From NCBI GenBank assembly GCA_009377695.1, contig WHTP01000012.1:1-64000 (forward strand): DNA of 64,000 bases, read 5' to 3'. This stretch comes from Hyphomicrobiales bacterium. GTDB taxonomy: Bacteria > Pseudomonadota > Alphaproteobacteria > Rhizobiales > Xanthobacteraceae. Of this stretch, positions 1 through 7,193 are shown piece by piece. The translations under genes and the position numbers were made by a program. Under the pieces are notes generated by a model. The model worked only from the letters and a program-made list of their open reading frames with translations, was not told where the DNA came from and did no database searches. How positions within the stretch are numbered: the stretch's first letter is position 1; each line of letters starts with the position of its first letter.

Positions 1-516
1 CATGAGGGCAGCATCGCCCCGATAAACTCCCGACATCGCCAGATCACTCACAGCGGTTGGGGCGGCGTAATAAGCTGCGCAGTGTTGAGCGGATCCTCGA
101 CCATTGCCCCCCACCAAATGTTTTCGCACGGCCAGGGTCGAAAGCGGTCGCTGCGGTCAAGCTGATTGAGTCCTGACCCTAGCCCAGCCAACAGCTGTCC
201 TCCGCGGCACCGAAGGCGCACCTTTCGTCGGAACGCTTGAGCGTTTGGCTCTCGGTGCGCGCCTGCCTCAAATATAGTTCCATTTTAACCATGGTCTTGC
301 TGACGGCCCCTAGGTAAAGCGACTGTCGCGAGGAGCGCTGAACCTTGCACGCTGCGAACATGCACTGCGGAAACGGGCGCAATTAGTGTCTCTCGCTGCC
401 AGTTAATCATTAAAGTTCACCGAAATTTTGGAATTCAATTGCGCGATCATAGCTAAATCCTATCGATGGTGCCGCTGGCTTAACGAAATATAAACCGTGG
501 CAGTGAGGCACCGTCG
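1..516. other. non-coding leader region upstream of the glycosyltransferase
   Basis: I see no convincing gene here. The last ~120 bases are AT-rich compared with the rest (TTAA, ATTAAAGTT and ATATAAA stretches between about 400 and 495) and probably hold the promoter of the glycosyltransferase gene. A GAGG Shine-Dalgarno lies about 8 bases before its ATG. The ATTAAAGTT string also occurs upstream of the intact deacetylase (about 5147), which could mean shared control, but one 9-mer is weak evidence. Confidence 0.4.
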
Positions 517-2913
517 ATGTCGGTCTTTCTCCCGAAGGTCTGCGCACGTGCGCGGACCGAGGTCGTCGTGAGTTCGGTCCTAGTCACCCTCACGATGGCC
601 GCCTTCATTCTCTTCTTCGTAGAAAATTACACCAACAGCCAAAACGTTCTGAGCCGATTCATACCAGGCACCGGGGCCGAACGCGTCTTCTACAACCTCA
701 TCTTTGCCGTGTTCATGTTTGGGAGTTTTACGTATCAGGCTTCCCGGCTGTCTTTCTTCTGGAACTTGCGCAAAAGGGCTCGCATCGCCCAGGAGAATCT
801 CCAGAATTTTAAGCAAGCCGGGCCGGGCGCGGCGCCGGCAGTCGAGATCCTCGTCCCCAGCTATCGAGAGGAGGTCCACGTCATCTGGCAAACGCTGATG
901 TCGGCGGCCCTCACGGACTATCCGCACCGCAGAATCGTTCTGTTGCTGGATAACCCGCCGAATCCTGCAGATGTCGCAGAGCGCGACCTTCTCCTTGCTT
1001 CCAGAGCGCAAGTTGATCTCATCAACGACATGCTCGCGCCGATCGCGACGCGCTTCTCGGAGATGGTGGGCAGCCTTCGCAGAGACGACGCGAAGGGCCT
1101 CCTGGACTTGACGGCGGCTGTTGAAACGATCGCGGGTTTGCATGCCGAGGCGGCGGAATGGCTGGACAACATTGCCGTTCGTGTAGAAAGCGGTGCGTTC
1201 AGCTGTCCCGATGATCACACGCGCAAGTTTTTTGTCGAAAGTATTTTGCGCGAGCCGGCCAACGAGCATCGCCGCCGCGCGGCAGAGCTCCGTCACACTC
1301 CAAAAGACGCTCATCAAATTGGAGCGGAGGTCGAGTACCTTTCGACCAGGTTCAAGGCGGACGTTGCGCTCTTCGAGCGCAAGCAGTTTGCAAACCTCTC
1401 CCATGCGCCGACCAAAGCCGCCAATCTGAACTCCTACTTGTCCATCATGGGGAGGCGACTTGTCGTCAAGTCCGGACCGAAAGGGCTTGAACTCTTCGAT
1501 CAGGCCAAGGGTGGCGACCTCCTCCAGTCTGAGCTGCTAGAGCCGCCGGACGCCAAGTACGTCGTGATCCTGGACGCCGACAGTTTCCTGCTGCGCGATT
1601 ACGTGACTCACATGGTCGCGGCGATGGAGGGGCCTGGAAATGAGCGTGCCGCGGTTATGCAAACGCCATACACCGCGATTCCGGACACGCCGCACATCCT
1701 CGAGCGAACGGCCGGCGCAACCACGGACATCTACTACTACGTGACAGAGGGAATGGGATTCGCGCGCTCGGGCTTCTGGGTTGGCGCAAGCGCGACCATT
1801 CGAAAACAAGCGCTGCTGGACATCGTCACGTACCACCAGGAGCGCGGATACGTTCTCCCGGTCTACATTCAGGATACGACGGTCATCGAGGATACCGGTG
1901 CGACGATTGACCTGATACGCAGAAGCTGGAGCGTCGAAAACTATCCGGCGCGTCTGTCATACAGCTCGACTCCCTCGGATTTTGGGGCGCTGGTCGTGCA
2001 GCGTCGTCGCTGGGCCAATGGCGGGCTGATCATCCTCCCCAATCTGCTCGCACACTTGCTCAAGCGGTGGCCGACACCGAGGCATCTGTTCGAAGCCGCG
2101 CTGCGTATCCACTATCTCATCATGCCGGCGTGCATTTCGATTTCGATGCTGCTCATGCTGGTTTATCCTTTCGACTTCAAGCGCGTGAGCAGCTGGATCT
2201 ACGTCACGCTGCCACCCTATCTGTATCTTGTTTGTCGAGATCTCAAACATACCGGTTATCGGCGATCCGATATTCTTCGTGCTTACGCACTCTTCCTCGT
2301 CTTGCTCCCGGTTGTCTTGACGGGCGTAAAGAACTCGATTCTGCAACTGCTGTTCGGGATTAAAGCGCAGTTCGGCCGTACCCCAAAGATCGAGCACAGG
2401 ACGGCAATTCCGCTGACCTGCACGGCCGCCATCCTGGCACTGTTCGGCTGGTCCGTATCGATTTTTCATGCGGACGTCGTTCGCGGTGATGGCTTCCATG
2501 CCGTCTTTGCGCTCTCGAACGTGCTGGCTCTCGGCTACGGCCTGGTAGCGATGATCGGCCTGAAAGAAATCGCCCAGGATTTCGCCCATGCGACGTCGGC
2601 GACAGCTGTCGCCCTTTGGCGAAAGCTGGTTCCCAATTACGGCAGAAGACGACCCGAGCCGATCGTTGTTTCCGGAGGAGCGCTGCTGCAATTCGTGCCT
2701 GCAGAGCAGGCACCTCCATTGCAGGCAACCGGTCCGTCGGAATCGGGGGGACTCGTCACCGTCCTCAGGCACAACGCCAACACGTTGCGGCGAAGCACAT
2801 CGCTCGGATCCATCGGATTGCCAAGTGTTGCGAACGTGCCGTTGCAGCCCTCCGACGAAGCCTCGGTTCAAAAAGACAGCAGGCAAGGACGCGGCCGCTG
2901 GTACGCGGGATGA
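517..2913 (+). CDS. membrane processive GT2 glycosyltransferase (cellulose/chitin/hyaluronan synthase-like)
   Basis: A 798-residue membrane glycosyltransferase expected to polymerise a sugar nucleotide and extrude the product through the inner membrane. Two N-terminal membrane segments (about residues 15-35 and 60-80) precede the GT-A domain. Visible motifs are LLLDN (near 143), the DXD motif ILDADS (D353/D355), the acceptor-base IED (E458/D459) and QRRRW (Q495-W499), the signature of processive GT2 enzymes. Several hydrophobic segments follow (about 530-700) with a polar tail. About 200 residues, partly helical and charged, separate the first Asp motif from DXD, longer than in NodC or hyaluronan synthases. 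Three NodB-like deacetylase genes follow on the same strand, so an amino-sugar polymer such as poly-GlcNAc is likely. Substrate identity is inference; the fold assignment is firm. Confidence 0.85.
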   Translation: MSVFLPKVCARARTEVVVSSVLVTLTMAAFILFFVENYTNSQNVLSRFIPGTGAERVFYNLIFAVFMFGSFTYQASRLSFFWNLRKRARIAQENLQNFKQAGPGAAPAVEILVPSYREEVHVIWQTLMSAALTDYPHRRIVLLLDNPPNPADVAERDLLLASRAQVDLINDMLAPIATRFSEMVGSLRRDDAKGLLDLTAAVETIAGLHAEAAEWLDNIAVRVESGAFSCPDDHTRKFFVESILREPANEHRRRAAELRHTPKDAHQIGAEVEYLSTRFKADVALFERKQFANLSHAPTKAANLNSYLSIMGRRLVVKSGPKGLELFDQAKGGDLLQSELLEPPDAKYVVILDADSFLLRDYVTHMVAAMEGPGNERAAVMQTPYTAIPDTPHILERTAGATTDIYYYVTEGMGFARSGFWVGASATIRKQALLDIVTYHQERGYVLPVYIQDTTVIEDTGATIDLIRRSWSVENYPARLSYSSTPSDFGALVVQRRRWANGGLIILPNLLAHLLKRWPTPRHLFEAALRIHYLIMPACISISMLLMLVYPFDFKRVSSWIYVTLPPYLYLVCRDLKHTGYRRSDILRAYALFLVLLPVVLTGVKNSILQLLFGIKAQFGRTPKIEHRTAIPLTCTAAILALFGWSVSIFHADVVRGDGFHAVFALSNVLALGYGLVAMIGLKEIAQDFAHATSATAVALWRKLVPNYGRRRPEPIVVSGGALLQFVPAEQAPPLQATGPSESGGLVTVLRHNANTLRRSTSLGSIGLPSVANVPLQPSDEASVQKDSRQGRGRWYAG

Positions 2914-2966
2914 CCAGCGGAATGATCAAACGTCAATGTTGTTTCGAAGTTAGAGGAGTTACGCTC

Positions 2967-3770
2967 ATGACAAAACGCACAGGTGCTACGCTTGCGCTGA
3001 TCTCGGCGGCGTTCTTGCTAACGATATCGTCTGTGTCCGCCGAATGCCCCGACAACCCCGAGGCGCTCGGGACGAGCCGGATATTGACGGCGAATCCTCG
3101 TACGTTTCCGATGGTAGGCCGCGCGCAATATCGGGAATCGCTTCGCTTGAACAAGCGGGAAGTCGTTCTGACCTTCGACAATGGACCTTCATATCCCTAT
3201 ACCGAGACAATATTGAAGACGCTCGCTGCCGAGTGCATCAAAGCAACTTTCTTCGCCTTGGGAAGTAATGTTGCCGAAGACCCGGAACAGCTTCGGCGAA
3301 TTGCGCAAGATGGCCACACCATCGGCACCCAGGCGTACAATCATGTTTCGCTCACCAGCCTTCCTGTCGCCGACGCTAAGAAGGAAATCGACAAAGGTCT
3401 CGCCGCCCTCAGCGCTGCGCTCCAAATCGACCAGAGGGCGACGCGGTTCTTCCGTGCTCCCATGCTTCAGCTCTCACCTCAGATTGCTCGCTATGTCGTG
3501 TCCCGTGGAATGATGGTGTGGGGCATCGATGTTGACTCGCGTGATTGGAACGATGCATCGGAGGAGCAAATTGTCGCGCAGACGATGAAGGGACTTGAGC
3601 GGTTCGGTGGGGGAATCGTCGCCATGCAAGACGTCCAACCCGCGACTGCTCGTGCCTTGCCGCTGCTAATTGCGGAACTGAAGCGCCAAAAATATCGCAT
3701 TGTTCACGTTGTTCCCACTCAATCGCAGGCACGCGTGGACTCGAAATTTGCACCCTCACGCAACAATTGA
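2967..3770 (+). CDS. degenerate NodB-type polysaccharide deacetylase paralogue (probable pseudoenzyme)
   Basis: 267 residues with a signal peptide ending near SVSA (residue 25), so periplasmic or exported. The start is ATG 2967 with GAGGAG eight bases upstream. The NodB fold is clear, but the active-site motifs are altered: TFDDGP is TFDNGP (D71 kept, metal Asp replaced by N72), the first His of H-x3-H is Q122 (H126 kept), RxPY is RAPM, and the catalytic His of the last motif is Q221 (AMQD). SRDW near 191-194 remains. All changes are conservative amide replacements, so the gene is not decaying at random. It follows the glycosyltransferase by 53 bases and probably shares its transcript. A sugar-binding or regulatory role, or use of a different metal site, is possible. 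Confidence 0.82.
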   Translation: MTKRTGATLALISAAFLLTISSVSAECPDNPEALGTSRILTANPRTFPMVGRAQYRESLRLNKREVVLTFDNGPSYPYTETILKTLAAECIKATFFALGSNVAEDPEQLRRIAQDGHTIGTQAYNHVSLTSLPVADAKKEIDKGLAALSAALQIDQRATRFFRAPMLQLSPQIARYVVSRGMMVWGIDVDSRDWNDASEEQIVAQTMKGLERFGGGIVAMQDVQPATARALPLLIAELKRQKYRIVHVVPTQSQARVDSKFAPSRNN

Positions 3771-3860
3771 GCGCGGGCCGAGGGGACCGATGACGCGAGA
3801 TGAATGCAATTGGGTATGATGCCGTTAACGGCGTCTGATGTAGAGCATGCGATTGGCCGC

Positions 3861-3936
3861 TAGTGTGGCGGTTCAGAAGTCCGCATCATTCTCGCGGCGA
3901 GTCCGACATGCGGACTTCTGAACCTAAGCCACACTG
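3861..3936. repeat. type A hairpin repeat, copy A1
   Basis: An inverted repeat whose arms contain GGTTCAGAAGTCCGCAT and its complement, bounded by TAGTGTGGC and GCCACACT. The loop holds CTCGCGGCGAGTCCG. The same element occurs at 6112, 16787, 19604 and 19693. Here it is followed after a 15-base spacer by a type B element. Confidence 0.85.
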
Positions 3937-3950
3937 GAATCAATGAGTTG

Positions 3951-4025
3951 CTAGTGTCCTTCGATTCCGAAGTTCGTATAAGAGGCCGCTGCGAAATGGT
4001 ACGAACTTCGGAATCGGGACACTAG
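3951..4025. repeat. type B hairpin repeat, copy B1
   Basis: An inverted repeat from CTAGTGTCC to GGACACTAG with inner arms CGATTCCGAAGTTCGTA and TACGAACTTCGGAATCG. Similar copies lie at 16877, 19766 and 35400. The A-spacer-B order seen here recurs at 16787-16949. Confidence 0.85.
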
Positions 4026-4060
4026 GGTGGCGGTTCAGAAGTCCGCAACGTTCTTGCGGC
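4025..4060. repeat. truncated type A half-element
   Basis: GGGTGGCGGTTCAGAAGTCC followed by GCAACGTTCTTGCGGC matches the left arm and loop of the type A element, but the right arm is missing. It abuts the type B copy directly and lies just upstream of the next gene's ribosome binding site. Confidence 0.7.
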
Positions 4061-4089
4061 CGTACGTGCAGCAACTGAGGTCGTGAATC

Positions 4090-5085
4090 ATGGCTACTAT
4101 CACTGTGAAGTCGTGCTTGCGCTTTGCCGCCGTTCTGATGGGCGGCCTCAGCAGCGTGACGCAGAGCTTCGCGCAAAGCTCCTGCATGTTGCCCCAGGCC
4201 TTTAATGACCCGCACGCGGTCATGCACGATGACCGTTCGCTTTTCTGGGTACGTCCCCTGCAGGTTGATGCGGATGGGTCACCGAACGCCTACCATCGTG
4301 ATGATCCGTACGGAAAACGAGGCTTGGCGATCGAATACATCGGCAATGGAATGACGATATATAAGAATGGCCAACCGATGACGTTTGAGCTGGATGAAAA
4401 GGATAATACGGAATGGCTTTCAATCTATCGCAAGATCGCCGCCAACGGCTGGAAGGCTCCTGCCGGCTATTCCGTTGATATCTATGGCTTTGCACGCAAC
4501 GATCGCGGCGCGGTTTGTATGACGGAACGCGGCCGCCTCATTTCGTCGACCAGCCTTATGTTTGATGCCAACATGCACCCTTGCAATCAGCGCAGGTACG
4601 TCGATGCTCGGAAATTTCCGGGATTTGTCGTACCCAATCGCACGTCGGATGAGCGTGTTGTTGAGAATGCGGACCCCCAAGTTGCTCCTCCCTTCTCCGA
4701 GCGAGGAGTTGGGCGCGGGGACCTCTCGGTTGTCTACAATCCGGACACCGGCTTGTGGAAAGGAGCCATGCTCTACGATACGGGACCGCGTCATCTCTTG
4801 GGCGAAGGCTCGCTCCGGCTTGTCATGAATCTCCGGGGCCTTCAGCAGGTTCCCAAGACCGCCATCAAGCTCAATTCGCTCGGGATCGTTGAGACATTCA
4901 GCGTGACCTTCCCGGGAAGCGCGGCAGATTTGGGTCCGAGTTCAACGTGGACCCCCGAGAAAGTCGAACGTGCCGCCGCCGAAAGATTCAAGGCGTGGGG
5001 TGGGGGATCCTTGACCGGCGCATTGCAGAGAATGTTCGCCTGCGCACAGCAGTACAAAAGTCAGATCCGTGCGTCCGCCCGTTAG
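4090..5085 (+). CDS. secreted protein of unknown function in the polysaccharide locus
   Basis: 331 residues. The start is ATG 4090 with GAGG about nine bases upstream. A signal peptide is plausible: a short charged N-terminus, a hydrophobic stretch and an SFAQS cleavage-like site near residue 29. The mature part has four or more cysteines, several aromatic-rich stretches and no membrane segment. I recognise no family or catalytic motif. Its position between two deacetylase paralogues on the same strand suggests a periplasmic or cell-surface role in handling the same polymer, which is an inference from context. The upstream 300 bases consist mainly of hairpin repeats, so its promoter, if separate from the upstream genes, was not identified. 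Confidence 0.75.
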   Translation: MATITVKSCLRFAAVLMGGLSSVTQSFAQSSCMLPQAFNDPHAVMHDDRSLFWVRPLQVDADGSPNAYHRDDPYGKRGLAIEYIGNGMTIYKNGQPMTFELDEKDNTEWLSIYRKIAANGWKAPAGYSVDIYGFARNDRGAVCMTERGRLISSTSLMFDANMHPCNQRRYVDARKFPGFVVPNRTSDERVVENADPQVAPPFSERGVGRGDLSVVYNPDTGLWKGAMLYDTGPRHLLGEGSLRLVMNLRGLQQVPKTAIKLNSLGIVETFSVTFPGSAADLGPSSTWTPEKVERAAAERFKAWGGGSLTGALQRMFACAQQYKSQIRASAR

Positions 5086-5222
5086 GTGCTGTAACCTGAG
5101 GCTGTTCTCGCGGCGTCGCGGGCAATACTTAACTAAATCGGCGGCTATTAAAGTTAAGACTCAAGAGTTTAGCTTAACCATTCATTCACTCTAGATGGAA
5201 CGCCTAAAGTACCGCACATAAA

Positions 5223-5245
5223 CGTCTAGAAAGACAATCTAGACG
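5223..5245. promoter_or_regulatory. 8-bp perfect inverted repeat at the ribosome binding region of the intact deacetylase
   Basis: CGTCTAGA, a seven-base loop AAGACAA, then TCTAGACG. The right arm touches the CGGGAG Shine-Dalgarno, and the GTG start is 12 bases downstream. This could be a translational hairpin or an operator; neither is proven. The 100 bases before it are AT-rich and probably contain the promoter. Confidence 0.5.
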
Positions 5246-5256
5246 GGAGCGGTCAC

Positions 5257-6051
5257 GTGAAGAGCACCATACGTTTGGCGACCGCGCTCATCGGCGTCTC
5301 GCTCTTTGCAACGTCAGGCGCGTTGGCTGCGCCAAGCTGCGCACATAATCCAAATGCTCTCGGTACCAGCCGCACCATAACAGTATCGCCGGCTGAATTT
5401 CCTTTGGTTGGGAAGGAGCAATATCTTGAGACGCTCCCTTTGCGAGATCGTGAAGTTGTCCTCACGTTTGACGACGGGCCGATCCCCGCGACAACGCCTC
5501 GGATCTTGGAGACTCTCGCCGCGGAGTGTGTAAAGGCGACCTTCTTCATGCTTGGAATGAATGTTGCGGAGGCGCCTAATCTTGCGCGCCGCGCATACGA
5601 TGAGGGCCATACGATCGGAACTCATACCTTCAGTCACCCGACAATCGCCAAGGTTTCGTCGGCTAAGGCGAAACAAGATATCAACTTGGGCATTGAGGCG
5701 CTGACAGAAGGACTTGGACGCACTCGTCGCCTCGCGCCGTTTTTCCGGCCCCCATATCTCTCGATTACAAAGGATATTGAACGATACCTCCTGTCCCGCG
5801 GTCAGATGGTCTGGAGTATTGATGCGGACTCGCTGGACTGGACCTTCACGACTGCTGACAAAATGGTGGAACGCAGCATCGCGGAGCTGGAGCGGGTCGG
5901 CAAAGGCATTCTACTGCTGCACGATATCAAGCCGGTCACTGTTCGAGCGCTTCCCAATTTACTTGCGCAGCTCAAGCTGAAAGGCTTCAGCGTCGTTCAC
6001 GTCGTGCCGGCACCGCTGATCCAATCGACAAGCATTGCGCCCGTGCATTGA
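5257..6051 (+). CDS. NodB-type polysaccharide deacetylase, active-site intact
   Basis: 264 residues; GTG start at 5257 with a GGGAG Shine-Dalgarno. A signal peptide ends near ALAA (residue 25). All NodB-homology motifs are present: TFDDGP (D72 base, D73 metal), HTFSH (H123, H127 metal), RPPY (R164-Y167), DSLDW (around 191-195) and LLLHD (H222). It should remove N-acetyl groups from a GlcNAc-type polymer or oligosaccharide in the periplasm. It shares the N-terminal NPxALGTSR and FPxVGxxQY segments with the two degenerate paralogues on either side, so the three arose by duplication. A separate AT-rich upstream region suggests its own promoter. Confidence 0.9.
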   Translation: MKSTIRLATALIGVSLFATSGALAAPSCAHNPNALGTSRTITVSPAEFPLVGKEQYLETLPLRDREVVLTFDDGPIPATTPRILETLAAECVKATFFMLGMNVAEAPNLARRAYDEGHTIGTHTFSHPTIAKVSSAKAKQDINLGIEALTEGLGRTRRLAPFFRPPYLSITKDIERYLLSRGQMVWSIDADSLDWTFTTADKMVERSIAELERVGKGILLLHDIKPVTVRALPNLLAQLKLKGFSVVHVVPAPLIQSTSIAPVH

Positions 6052-6090
6052 GCGCACGCAAGCCTTCGCTGGCGGTTCAATGAGGCGACA

Positions 6091-6112
6091 AAATCGACCA
6101 GAGGGCGACGCG
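6091..6112. repeat. 22-bp fragment identical to part of the first deacetylase gene
   Basis: The 22 bases at 6091-6112 are identical to 3424-3445 inside the first paralogue (codons for IDQRATR and flanks). Flanking sequence does not match, and the fragment ends where the type A repeat begins. It is probably a remnant of a duplicated or recombined deacetylase gene. Confidence 0.6.
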
Positions 6113-6184
6113 TGTGGCTTTGGTTCAGAAGTCCGCATGTCGGATTCGCCGCGAGAATGATGCGGACTTCTGAACCGCCACACT
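6112..6184. repeat. type A hairpin repeat, copy A2 (reverse orientation)
   Basis: GTGTGGCTTTGGTTCAGAAG through CTTCTGAACCGCCACAC. It is the reverse complement of copy A1, including the loop CGGATTCGCCGCGAGAATGA. It lies between the intact deacetylase and the third paralogue. Confidence 0.85.
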
Positions 6185-6305
6185 GAGCCTGCGCGTTAAG
6201 CTTGGGGTGCTGTTGATATTCGGAACAAGCCTCAAGGATTTAGGATGTGAGGCCCGTTCAGCGGGGGAGACGACGTTGGTATCTGAGAGTTAGCGAGATA
6301 CGACA

Positions 6306-7130
6306 ATGATGACACGAACCGCCACGACGCTTGCGCTGATCATGACGGTCGTATTCGGGCCGGTATCGATTGCTGCCGCTGCCGAATGCCCCGTTAATCC
6401 TCGAGCACTGGGGACGAGTCGAACACTTACGGTTAATCCCCGAGCTTTTCCGATGGTCGGACGCGCGCAGTACGGGAAGACGCTTCGTCTTAACAGGCGT
6501 GAAGTCGTGCTCACCTTCGACAACGGTCCGTCGTTTCCCTACACTGAAGTTATCTTGAGGACGCTTGCTGAGGAATGCGTCAAAGCTACGTTTTTTGCCC
6601 TGGGAAGCAATGTCGTGGAGGATCCGGAGCAAATTCAACGGATTGCGCAAGAAGGCCACAGCATCGGCACACAGACCTTCAATCACGTGTCGCTCGCTAA
6701 ACTTCCGTTCGCCGCGGCAAGAAAGGAAATCGACGAGGGAATTAAAGCTGTTGACAATGCGCTCCAGGGAGCCAAACGGGGGCCGTTTTTTCGAGCACCT
6801 ATGCTGCAACTCTCACCTCAGGTGACTCGTTACATCGCCTCGTTAGGAATGATGGTCTGGAGTAATGACGTGGACTCGCGAGATTGGAGCGGGTCTTCCG
6901 AGGAGCAGATTGTTGCGCGGATCATGAGCGGGCTTGAGAAAGCTGGAAGAGGTATTGTGGTTATGCAGGACATTCAACCGGCTACCGCTCGCGCCTTGCC
7001 GCTGCTGCTTGAGCAACTTAAGCGCCGTAAGTTCCGCATCGTTCACGTTGTTGCAAATCACCCCCCGGCAAAGTCCAGTACGACCCCGGCAAAGCCCCGT
7101 CGGAAAAGTGTTCGTTCGCGTCGCAATTGA
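6306..7130 (+). CDS. second degenerate NodB-type deacetylase paralogue (probable pseudoenzyme)
   Basis: 274 residues with a signal peptide ending near AAAA (residue 26). The start is ATG 6306; a second ATG follows at 6309 and the ribosome binding site is weak. Its altered residues are the same as in the first degenerate copy: TFDNGP (N73), TQTFNH (Q123, H127 kept), RAPM, SRDW and VMQD (Q221 for the catalytic His). The sequence is closer to the first copy than to the intact one, with shared FRAPMLQLSP and QPATARALPLL. A Lys/Arg/Pro-rich tail (about residues 254-274) is absent from the others and could bind acidic polymer or the envelope. Parallel conservation suggests a selected non-catalytic function. 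Confidence 0.82.
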   Translation: MMTRTATTLALIMTVVFGPVSIAAAAECPVNPRALGTSRTLTVNPRAFPMVGRAQYGKTLRLNRREVVLTFDNGPSFPYTEVILRTLAEECVKATFFALGSNVVEDPEQIQRIAQEGHSIGTQTFNHVSLAKLPFAAARKEIDEGIKAVDNALQGAKRGPFFRAPMLQLSPQVTRYIASLGMMVWSNDVDSRDWSGSSEEQIVARIMSGLEKAGRGIVVMQDIQPATARALPLLLEQLKRRKFRIVHVVANHPPAKSSTTPAKPRRKSVRSRRN

Positions 7131-7193
7131 GCGCATTCCGCTAAGCTGAACTGATTACTGGTTTCCCGTGCTGCGCGGCGTCCGCAGCGACGA

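Noticed and set aside
179-382. 67-codon minus-strand frame at the start of the window
   Set aside because: No ribosome binding site, no motif and atypical composition; treated as non-coding.
517-7130. A nodulation (nodBC) locus
   Set aside because: The GT and deacetylases resemble NodC/NodB only at the fold level; no nodA, nod box or other nod gene is seen, and the glycosyltransferase is much larger than NodC.
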